Shown here: positions 6,588-12,008 of the stretch, piece after piece
Layout of the letters: each line of letters begins with the position of its first letter
How positions within the stretch are numbered: position 1 is the first letter of the stretch
Position numbers and translations under genes: made by a program
Notes under the pieces: model-generated
The model's input: only the letters and a program-made list of their open reading frames with translations
Database searches by the model: none
Told to the model about the DNA's origin: nothing
Origin: Alphaproteobacteria bacterium
GTDB taxonomy: Bacteria > Pseudomonadota > Alphaproteobacteria > UBA6615
NCBI GenBank assembly: GCA_030831135.1
Contig: JAURLR010000220.1
Location: 1-12,008, forward strand
Direction: 5' to 3'
DNA length: 12,008 bases

Positions 6588-7057
6588 CCCAGGCCCGGAT
6601 ATGGCCCGTTGGTGAGGAGATGGCCGCTGTCCTGTCGCGACTGCACATCACCTGCTTTGATCCATTGCCCGAAACCCCATGGTCCAAAACGGCGATGCGG
6701 ACGATTCTGCGCATGCCCGGGACGCGTGGATACGTGATCGGTGAGGCACGGGAAGCGCCGCGTGGTTTGCTGATCGGGCGGGAAACGGCAGAGGACGCCG
6801 AAATCCTGACGGTTTGTGTGGCTCCCGATGTTCGCCGTCACGGACTGGCACGTGACCTTTTTGCGGCATTTCTTGCAGATATAGCGCCCGATGCCCGGCT
6901 TGTTCTGGAAGTCGCCGTCGATAATGACGGTGCGATCAGGCTCTATGAAAGCCTTGGATTTCAGGAAATCGGGCGCCGTCCAGCCTATTATGGCGGGGGC
7001 GGCACCCGGGTCGACGCACTTGTGCTTGCGCGCACGCCGGAACCGAGTAATACGTAA
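6584..7057 (+). CDS. rimI: Ribosomal-protein-alanine N-acetyltransferase RimI-like
   Basis: This 157-residue GNAT-fold acetyltransferase uses acetyl-CoA; the canonical RimI target is the N-terminal alanine of ribosomal protein S18. Acetyl-CoA-binding motif A is visible as ILTVCVAPDVRRHGLARDLF (residues 74-93), where RRHGLA forms the pyrophosphate loop. Motif B is EVAVDNDGAIRLYESLGF (109-126), followed by EIGRRPAYY, the typical RimI ending. The start is the ATG in the ATGA overlap with tsaB; longer readings in this frame run antiphase through tsaB and are not supported. The RimI assignment rests on family motifs plus tsaB linkage; the actual substrate could be broader. It ends with TAA, followed by a 92-bp gap before the MucR gene. 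Confidence 0.9.
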   Translation: MTQARIWPVGEEMAAVLSRLHITCFDPLPETPWSKTAMRTILRMPGTRGYVIGEAREAPRGLLIGRETAEDAEILTVCVAPDVRRHGLARDLFAAFLADIAPDARLVLEVAVDNDGAIRLYESLGFQEIGRRPAYYGGGGTRVDALVLARTPEPSNT

Positions 7058-7149
7058 AAAACATCAGGAATTGTTCTGGACAACAGCCTGAATATGACTA
7101 AATAAACAGCGAATTCATTATTTCAGTTAGTTCTGGGTGAGGAAAAATC
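7058..7149 (+). promoter_or_regulatory. Upstream region of the mucR-like gene
   Basis: This 92-bp gap is clearly AT-rich, especially 7086-7135, against the GC-rich surroundings. It contains an imperfect bulged stem (TCAGG 7062-7066 with CCTGA 7085-7089, and TTGT 7069-7072 with ACAA 7078-7081) that could end rimI transcripts but has no U-tract. A weak promoter candidate is TTGTTC (7069-7074), 16 bp, then TATGAC (7091-7096). MucR proteins bind AT-rich DNA with TpA steps and commonly repress their own genes, so autoregulation here is plausible inference. The ribosome site GAGG is 8 bp before the ATG. Confidence 0.4.
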
Positions 7150-7551
7150 ATGAGTGAACAGGTTAGTTCATCAGATTTGTTGAAGTTGACCGCCGATATC
7201 GTTGCGGCACATGTATCCAACAACAAGCTGTCGGCCGCTGAACTGCCGCAGCTTATTGCGCAGGTGCATGCGAGCCTGAGCGAGACCGGTGGCGAGCCCA
7301 CCGGCCAGCCGCGCCCGTCTCCCGCGGTTCCGATCAAGAAGTCGGTGACGGCGGATTACATCGTTTGCCTCGAAGACGGCAAGAAACTGAAGATGCTCAA
7401 GCGGCATCTCAAGACGTCATACGACCTGACCCCCGAGCAATATCGTGAACGGTGGGGTTTGCCTGCTGATTATCCGATGGTGGCACCGAACTATGCCAAG
7501 AAACGCAGCCAGCTTGCCAAAAAGATCGGGCTGGGGAAGCGCGGTAAGTAA
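7150..7551 (+). CDS. mucR: MucR/Ros-family transcriptional regulator
   Basis: This 133-residue DNA-binding protein belongs to the Ros/MucR prokaryotic zinc-finger family, which controls exopolysaccharide, motility, virulence and cell-cycle genes in alphaproteobacteria. Residues 7-44 form the helical oligomerisation region (LLKLTADIVAAHVSNNKL). A Pro-rich linker follows at about 50-62. The finger-like DNA-binding domain spans about 70-128, with CLEDGKKLKMLKRHLKTSYD, then LTPEQYRERWGLPADYPMVAPNYA and a basic tail. Compared with Ros (Cys79, Cys82, His92, His97), the ligands here are Cys73, Asp76, His86 and Tyr91, so two canonical zinc ligands are replaced. Zinc-independent members of the family are known. 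ATG at 7150 follows GAGG. It stands between rimI and fur with its own AT-rich upstream region. Its targets cannot be read from the window. Confidence 0.92.
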   Translation: MSEQVSSSDLLKLTADIVAAHVSNNKLSAAELPQLIAQVHASLSETGGEPTGQPRPSPAVPIKKSVTADYIVCLEDGKKLKMLKRHLKTSYDLTPEQYRERWGLPADYPMVAPNYAKKRSQLAKKIGLGKRGK

Positions 7552-7577
7552 CGCGCGCCGCGACAGGCTATGCTGTA

Positions 7578-7596
7578 CGGGGTGAAGGTCGCCCCG
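7578..7596 (+). repeat. GC-rich inverted repeat after mucR
   Basis: CGGGG (7578-7582) and CCCCG (7592-7596) are perfect complements around a 9-nt loop, 26 bp after the mucR stop. No U-run follows, so it is at best a weak or Rho-assisted 3' end for mucR. The DNA just downstream (7601-7630) turns AT-rich and includes TATATT at 7612-7617, a possible -10 element for fur, but I see no good partner -35. Confidence 0.3.
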
Positions 7597-7633
7597 ATTC
7601 GGAATTTGTCGTATATTGTATCTGTGAATTTGA

Positions 7634-7653
7634 ACCGAGGGACCTTCGGTCCC
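7634..7653 (+). promoter_or_regulatory. Two mutually exclusive hairpins in the fur leader
   Basis: GGGACC (7639-7644) pairs perfectly with GGTCCC (7648-7653) across a 3-nt TTC loop. Overlapping it, ACCGA (7634-7638) pairs perfectly with TCGGT (7646-7650) across a 7-nt loop. Both cannot form together. The first ends two bases before the GGAG ribosome site (7656-7659) of the TTG-started fur gene. Possible roles are a structured 5' leader or a DNA operator; neither is proven. Confidence 0.4.
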
Positions 7654-7667
7654 ATGGAGAGTCGGGC

Positions 7668-8111
7668 TTGAGCACGGACATACCTTCCCGCATCGAACAG
7701 TTATGCGTTGATCAGGGCCTGAAGCTGACCGGCCAGCGGCGTACCATCGCGCGTGTGCTGTCGGAGGCTGAAGATCACCCGGATGTGGATCAGGTCTATC
7801 GCCGGGCCACGAAGCTTGATCCGCGTATTTCCATTGCAACGGTGTACCGCACGGTCCGTCTTTTCGAGGAAGCCAATATTCTCGAAAAGCATGATTTCGG
7901 GGATGGTCGGGCCCGTTACGAAGAGGTTCAGGATGATCACCACGATCATCTGATCGACGTGAAGACTGGCAAGGTTATCGAATTCTTCAATGAAGAGATC
8001 GAGGCTTTGAAGGAAAAGATCGCCCATGATCTCGGTTACGAGTTGATCGATCACCGGCTCGAACTGTTCGCCAAACCGCTGGGTTCGACTGATGATGACG
8101 ATCGTGACTGA
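7668..8111 (+). CDS. fur: Fur-family metal-responsive transcriptional regulator
   Basis: This 147-residue Fur-family repressor is expected to sense iron (or manganese, as some alphaproteobacterial Fur/Mur proteins do) and repress metal-uptake genes. The winged-helix domain spans about residues 10-85, with GLKLTGQRRTIARVL and the recognition helix ISIATVYRTVRLFEEANIL. The dimerisation and metal-binding part has the signature HHDHLIDVKTGKVIEF (His91, His92, His94), EEIEALKEKIAHDLGY and His129. The structural-zinc CxxC pairs of E. coli Fur are absent; Cys13 is the only cysteine, as is usual in alphaproteobacterial Fur. An acidic tail ends the protein. The start is TTG at 7668 with GGAG 8 bp upstream, and homology begins immediately after. 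Only 38 bp separate it from olsB, suggesting read-through. Iron versus manganese cannot be decided from sequence. Confidence 0.92.
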   Translation: MSTDIPSRIEQLCVDQGLKLTGQRRTIARVLSEAEDHPDVDQVYRRATKLDPRISIATVYRTVRLFEEANILEKHDFGDGRARYEEVQDDHHDHLIDVKTGKVIEFFNEEIEALKEKIAHDLGYELIDHRLELFAKPLGSTDDDDRD

Positions 8112-8149
8112 GCGACGCGTCATCATATCTGCGCTCGTGCCCACGCCTG

Positions 8150-9049
8150 GTGTGCGGCGTGTCTGAGCAGAGCAGCCCGGTCCGTGATGCCGCCGGTCTG
8201 GCGGCTTCTCTGGCGTCCTTGGGGTCGGGTACGCTCGGCGCAAGATTGTCGCGCGATGCTGATGATGTGGCGGCGGCCCAGGCCCTGCGTTACCGGGTTT
8301 TCTATGATGAAATGAAGGCCATCCCCGACGCCGAAACGGCTGCGGCGCAGCGCGACATCGATCCGTTTGACGACGTCTGTGAGCATCTTCTGGTGTACGA
8401 TACCGATCGCGGTGACGGCCCGGACTCGATCGTGGCGACCTATCGCCTGCTGCGTGGCGGGGCTGCGAAAAAGCACGGCCGGTTCTACACGGCCGGCGAG
8501 TACGACATCTCACCGCTTGCCGCGTATCAGGGTGAAGTCCTTGAGCTTGGCCGGAGTTGTGTCGATCAGGCCTATCGCGGGCGTCCGACGATGCAACTGC
8601 TTTGGGGCGCCATCGCGCAGTTCGTTTTTCATCACGACATCTCGCTGATGTTCGGGTGTGCCAGCCTGCATGGTGTGGAGCCCGAAGCTCTGGCGTTGCC
8701 CTTGAGCTATCTGCACCATTTCCATCTGGCGCCCGAGGGCCTGCGTCCCCATGCGCTGCCCGATCTGCATGTTCCGATGGATTTCCTGCCGGCCGACGAG
8801 ATTGACCGGAAACGCGCGCTCGCCGAATTGCCCCCCCTGGTGAAGGGGTATCTGCGGCTGGGTGGTTTTGTTGGCGAGGGTGCTGTTGTCGATCACCAGT
8901 TCAACACGACCGATGTCTGCGTGGTCGTGAAAACCGATCAGGTCAACGACAAGTACTACCGGCATTACGGGCGGGATGCCCCGGATGACTGGGCGGGCAA
9001 GCAGAACGGTGCAAGTGGCAAGCAACCGCGTGAGGTGCTGGCGAAATGA
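8150..9049 (+). CDS. olsB: OlsB-like N-acyltransferase (ornithine-acyl-ACP type)
   Basis: This protein of about 299 residues resembles OlsB, a GNAT-type enzyme that transfers a 3-hydroxyacyl chain from acyl-ACP to the alpha-amino group of ornithine (glutamine in the related GlsB), giving the lyso-aminolipid. Family features include the N-terminal DVAAAQALRYRVFYDEM, the central IVATYRLLR, LELGRSCVDQAYRGRPTMQLLWG, FGCASLHGVEP and, near the C-terminus, VKGYLRLGGFVGEGAVVD followed by FNTTDVCVVV. The protein is cytoplasmic or membrane-peripheral. The start is uncertain: GTG at 8150 or GTG at 8159, neither with a strong ribosome site. The stop overlaps the next gene's ATG (ATGA), the classical olsB-olsA arrangement. 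The acceptor amino acid is inferred from family and pairing, not visible residues. Confidence 0.85.
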   Translation: MCGVSEQSSPVRDAAGLAASLASLGSGTLGARLSRDADDVAAAQALRYRVFYDEMKAIPDAETAAAQRDIDPFDDVCEHLLVYDTDRGDGPDSIVATYRLLRGGAAKKHGRFYTAGEYDISPLAAYQGEVLELGRSCVDQAYRGRPTMQLLWGAIAQFVFHHDISLMFGCASLHGVEPEALALPLSYLHHFHLAPEGLRPHALPDLHVPMDFLPADEIDRKRALAELPPLVKGYLRLGGFVGEGAVVDHQFNTTDVCVVVKTDQVNDKYYRHYGRDAPDDWAGKQNGASGKQPREVLAK

Positions 9050-10002
9050 GCGATCCGACCATTTATCATTCCCGGCTGACGGCGGTCTGCCGCGCCACGA
9101 TGTACGTGCTTTTCACGCTCGTGATGATTCCGTTCCAGGCTGTCGCATTGCTGCTCCGGCTGCCGCTCTCGCGGCGGGTGCCGCTCTGGTATCACGCGGT
9201 GTGTTGCCGCCTTCTGGGGATTCGCCTCGAGGTGTTTGGCCGACGCTCGAAAATCCGTCCGACCCTCTTCGTCGCCAATCATTCCTCCTATCTCGATATC
9301 TCGATCTACGGCGCGCTCATCCCCGGGTCTTTTGTCGCGAAATCGGAGGTTGGTGACTGGCCTTTCTTCGGGCTGCTGGCGAAGCTGCAACGCTCGGTTT
9401 TCGTGGATCGGCGTACGCGCACATCCCATTTGCAGGCCACCGCGCTTGGCAAACGGCTCGAGGCCGGTGACAGCATGATCCTGTTTCCCGAGGGGACCAG
9501 CAATGACGGCACCCATATCCAAAGCTTCAAGAGCGCGCTGCTCTCCGTGGCCGAGTTCCGGGTGAAGGACCAGCCTCTGACTGTGCAGCCTGTCTCGCTC
9601 ACCTATTCCCGGGTTGATGGGGTACCGATCGGCCGCCATCTTCGCCCGTTCTATGCCTGGTATGGCGACATGGACCTGGTCGGGCATGCGGCCGAGTTGA
9701 TCGGGCTGGGGCGTCTGACCGTCACGGTGTCCTTTCATGAGCCGGTCACGATCGAACAATTTGCTTCCCGCAAGGAGCTGACCGAATACTGCCAGGATCA
9801 GATTCAGGCGGGTCATTCCGATGCGCTGGCCGGCCGGATTCAGCCCAAGGCCGGGGCGGCGGGTCGCTGGGACTGGATCCGTTGGCGTTTGCGCCCGCAC
9901 TTTCGGGACATGAAGGGCCTGCGTCGTGCCAAAAAGGGGTTTCGAAGCCCGCGCGAGAAGCGCGCCGAGCGTCGGGTTGACTCCCGGGCAGCGAAAGCCT
10001 AG
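9046..10002 (+). CDS. olsA: PlsC/OlsA-like 1-acyl-sn-glycerol-3-phosphate or lyso-ornithine-lipid acyltransferase
   Basis: This 318-residue membrane-associated acyltransferase belongs to the PlsC/LPLAT family. It has a hydrophobic segment at about 18-39, the catalytic HX4D motif as NHSSYLD (His79, Asp84), the VFVDRR block at 118-123, and the acceptor-site FPEGTS at 147-152. Translational coupling to the OlsB-like gene through ATGA argues for the OlsA role: O-acylation of lyso-ornithine lipid to complete a phosphorus-free membrane lipid. A general PlsC role in phosphatidic acid synthesis, or both, is possible, as dual-function OlsA proteins are known. The C-terminal 50 residues are strongly basic (WRLRPHFRDMKGLRRAKKGF and onward), perhaps a peripheral membrane-binding tail. 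No separate promoter is visible. Confidence 0.85.
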   Translation: MSDPTIYHSRLTAVCRATMYVLFTLVMIPFQAVALLLRLPLSRRVPLWYHAVCCRLLGIRLEVFGRRSKIRPTLFVANHSSYLDISIYGALIPGSFVAKSEVGDWPFFGLLAKLQRSVFVDRRTRTSHLQATALGKRLEAGDSMILFPEGTSNDGTHIQSFKSALLSVAEFRVKDQPLTVQPVSLTYSRVDGVPIGRHLRPFYAWYGDMDLVGHAAELIGLGRLTVTVSFHEPVTIEQFASRKELTEYCQDQIQAGHSDALAGRIQPKAGAAGRWDWIRWRLRPHFRDMKGLRRAKKGFRSPREKRAERRVDSRAAKA

Positions 10003-10066
10003 ATGTGCAAATGTTCATGAATAACAATGTGTTGACGGCCTGTTTGTCTGGGTTTACCCGGCATGA
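10003..10066 (+). promoter_or_regulatory. Short gap before miaB with a tentative promoter
   Basis: These 64 bp are AT-rich on the left. TTGACG (10032-10037) is a good -35 match, but the -10 candidate TTTACC (10053-10058) is poor and only 15 bp away. If used, transcription would begin within a few bases of the miaB ATG. No strong ribosome site precedes that ATG. Confidence 0.25.
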
Positions 10067-11500
10067 ATGGCCACAAATCTTGCGGATGGTTTAGGGCCCT
10101 TGGCCAAGAAACTCTTCATCAAAACCTATGGCTGCCAGATGAATGTCTACGACTCCGCGCGTATGGCAGAGGTTTTGGCACCGCTGGGTTATGCGCCGGG
10201 TGAGGGCCCCGAGGATGCCGATGTGGTGATCCTCAACACCTGCCATATCCGCGAGAAGGCCAGCGACAAGGTCTATTCGGAATTGGGGCGTTTGCGACTG
10301 ATCAAGGACCAGCGCGCCGAGGACGGTCAGCAGACTGTGATCGCCGTGGCCGGTTGTGTCGCCCAGGCCGAGGGTGAAGAGATGCTCCGCCGCGCGCCCT
10401 ATGTGGATATCGTATTGGGCCCGCAGACCTACCATCGCCTGCCCGAGATGGTCGCTCGCGCGCATCGCGCGAGCCAGTCCGGTGAACGTGGTGGCGGCGT
10501 TCTGGAGACGGAATTTCCGATCGAGAGCAAGTTCGATCATCTTCCCTTGCAACGTCAGGAAAGTGGCGTTTCGGCATTCCTGTCGATTCAGGAAGGTTGC
10601 GACAAGTTCTGCACCTTCTGCGTTGTGCCCTACACGCGCGGTGCCGAGTTTTCACGACCGGTGATGCAGATTGTTGCCGAGGCCGAGGCGCTTGTGGCTG
10701 GTGGAGTGCGCGAGCTGACATTGCTGGGCCAGAATGTGAACGCTTATCACGGCCTGAATGCTGAAGGCCGGGAGATCGGGCTGGGGAGCCTGGCGCGCCG
10801 GCTGGCTGAGATCAATGGGTTGGCACGGATCCGCTACACGACCAGCCATCCCCGCGATGTCGATGATGACCTGATCGCGGCCCATGGTGATCTGCCCGAA
10901 TTGATGCCCTATCTGCATCTGCCGGTGCAATCGGGCAGTGATCGTATTCTCGAAGCGATGAACCGCGGCCATGACGCCGAGAGCTATCTGCGCACGATCG
11001 ACAGATTGCGTGCCGCGCGCCCGGATCTGGCGTTCAGTTGCGACTTCATTGTCGGGTTCCCTGGCGAGAGTGATGCCGATTTCGAGGCCACCCTCGACCT
11101 GATCCGCACGGTTGAGTATGCGCAGGCCTATTCGTTCAAATACAGTTCGCGCCCGGGAACCCCGGCCGCCGGCATGCCGCGCCAGGTCCCTGAGGACGTG
11201 AAGGATGCGCGTCTGGCGCGCCTCCAGGCATTGCTCATGGAACAGATGACCGCGTTCAACGAGGCCTCGCTGGGGACCACCTGCGATGTCCTGTTTGAAC
11301 GCCCGGGACGTCATTCCGGTCAGCTTGTCGGGCGCAGCCCCTACAATCAGGCAGTCCATGTGGACGCACCCGGTCATGCGGTCGGGGATATGGCAACGGT
11401 CTTCATCGAGACATGCAAATCCCATAGTCTGGGTGGACGTTTACTGGAAGGGGATCGGCCGGAGTCGGGTGCCCGTGACGAGAAGAGGCTGAGCGCTTGA
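10067..11500 (+). CDS. miaB: tRNA-2-methylthio-N6-dimethylallyladenosine synthase MiaB
   Basis: This 477-residue radical-SAM methylthiotransferase converts i6A37 to ms2i6A37 in tRNAs reading UNN codons. The N-terminal UPF0004 domain carries the auxiliary [4Fe-4S] ligands Cys23 (KTYGCQMN), Cys59 (LNTCHIR) and Cys97 (AGCVAQAEG). The radical-SAM domain has the CxxxCxxC motif at Cys178, Cys182 and Cys185 ([16 protein letters not shown]), then [13 protein letters not shown] and [12 protein letters not shown]. The last 70 or so residues form the TRAM RNA-binding domain ([14 protein letters not shown]). Length and order are normal for MiaB rather than MtaB or RimO. The ATG at 10067 is the best start, although its ribosome site is weak. 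The stop overlaps the TTG start of phoH (TTGA), so the two are translationally coupled, a common bacterial pairing. Confidence 0.96.
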   Translation: MATNLADGLGPLAKKLFIKTYGCQMNVYDSARMAEVLAPLGYAPGEGPEDADVVILNTCHIREKASDKVYSELGRLRLIKDQRAEDGQQTVIAVAGCVAQAEGEEMLRRAPYVDIVLGPQTYHRLPEMVARAHRASQSGERGGGVLETEFPIESKFDHLPLQRQESGVSAFLSIQEGCDKFCTFCVVPYTRGAEFSRPVMQIVAEAEALVAGGVRELTLLGQNVNAYHGLNAEGREIGLGSLARRLAEINGLARIRYTTSHPRDVDDDLIAAHGDLPELMPYLHLPVQSGSDRILEAMNRGHDAESYLRTIDRLRAARPDLAFSCDFIVGFPGESDADFEATLDLIRTVEYAQAYSFKYSSRPGTPAAGMPRQVPEDVKDARLARLQALLMEQMTAFNEASLGTTCDVLFERPGRHSGQLVGRSPYNQAVHVDAPGHAVGDMATVFIETCKSHSLGGRLLEGDRPESGARDEKRLSA

Positions 11501-12008
11501 CATCGACCGATGTGAAACCGGGGTCCCCGGTGCAAGTAGAGTTCGACGACAATGCGCTGCTCACCGCGCTTTTCGGCCATCATGATGAACATCTTCTGCA
11601 GATCGAGCGCCTGCTTGATGTGACCTTGCGCTATCGCGGCAACAAGCTCGAAATTCAGGGGCCGGAGGCGTCCCGCGACATCGCCCAACGGGCAATCCGC
11701 AATCTCTACACCACGCTCAAGCAGGGGCAGGATGTCGGCCCGGGCGAGGTGCAGGCCGCCGTGCGTATGGCCGCCAGCGATGATCGGGATGGTTCGCGGA
11801 TATCGATCCGGACCCGGAAACGAACGATCACCCCCCGTTCGCCGGTGCAGGCCAAATATCTGGAAGCCCTCGCACGGGCAGACCTGACCTTCGGGCTGGG
11901 CCCGGCTGGTACGGGCAAGACCTATCTTGCCGTCGCCATGGCGGTTTCCGATCTGATTCAGGGCAAGGTGGATCGCTTGATCCTGTCGCGCCCGGCGGTC
12001 GAGGCCGG
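11497..12008 (+). CDS. phoH: PhoH family ATPase (PhoH/YbeZ-like), 3'-truncated by the window edge
   Basis: The frame starting at TTG 11497 stays open to the end of the window, giving about 170 residues of a protein normally about 330 long. It is a PhoH-like (YbeZ) P-loop ATPase of predicted RNA-metabolism function, often next to ybeY. Residues about 10-100 form the N-terminal nucleic-acid-binding-like region ([20 protein letters not shown], then [11 protein letters not shown]). [15 protein letters not shown] leads into the Walker A motif GPAGTGKT at residues 135-142 (11899-11922). The window ends within SRPAVEAG, a conserved family block. The start is TTG, overlapping the miaB stop, with GAGG 8 bp upstream. 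The Walker B part and the C-terminus lie beyond the window. Confidence 0.94.
   Translation, partial: MTSTDVKPGSPVQVEFDDNALLTALFGHHDEHLLQIERLLDVTLRYRGNKLEIQGPEASRDIAQRAIRNLYTTLKQGQDVGPGEVQAAVRMAASDDRDGSRISIRTRKRTITPRSPVQAKYLEALARADLTFGLGPAGTGKTYLAVAMAVSDLIQGKVDRLILSRPAVEA

Noticed and set aside
1..12008. CRISPR array, prophage, transposon, toxin-antitoxin or defence system
   Set aside because: No regularly spaced repeats, transposase, integrase, terminal inverted repeats or defence domains were seen; every sizeable gene fits a housekeeping, regulatory or envelope role.

Overview
The window is a gene-dense, GC-rich chromosomal segment from an alphaproteobacterium. It is most like Rhodospirillales and relatives, judged from gene content only. 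The evidence is a Ros/MucR-family regulator, an alphaproteobacterial-type Fur, an OlsB/OlsA pair next to miaB and phoH, frequent GTG/TTG starts, and a CtrA-type box (TTAA-N7-TTAAC). Nothing looks like a phage, an insertion sequence, a CRISPR array or a defence island. There are no tRNA or rRNA genes.

Layout. (1) 1-816 is the 3' part of trpS, which overlaps tail to tail with a class III adenylate cyclase gene on the minus strand (803-2062). (2) 2063-2365 is a regulatory-looking divergent intergenic region holding an inverted repeat and a 9-bp direct repeat, followed by nfuA (2366-2920). (3) 2921-5803 is an envelope-directed block. It has a Bax-like glucosaminidase (+) behind a perfect CtrA consensus, convergent with a minus-strand pair made of a VanX/DdpX-type D-Ala-D-Ala dipeptidase and an exported polysaccharide deacetylase. 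(4) 5886-7057 is tsaB-rimI, translationally coupled by an ATGA overlap. (5) 7150-8111 holds a MucR-like regulator and fur. (6) 8150-10002 holds an OlsB-like N-acyltransferase and a PlsC/OlsA-like O-acyltransferase, also ATGA-coupled, probably for ornithine or a related aminolipid. (7) 10067-11500 is miaB, overlapped by the TTG start of phoH, which runs off the end of the window.

The housekeeping genes trpS, nfuA, tsaB-rimI, mucR/fur, olsBA and miaB-phoH form a backbone that I know, from general knowledge, recurs in alphaproteobacteria. The cyclase and the three cell-wall genes look like lineage-specific additions between backbone genes. No new biological system is evident. The points most worth a second look are the CtrA-type box in front of the cell-wall hydrolase, the MucR finger that lacks two canonical zinc ligands, two mutually exclusive hairpins in the fur leader, and the operator-like repeats between the cyclase gene and nfuA.
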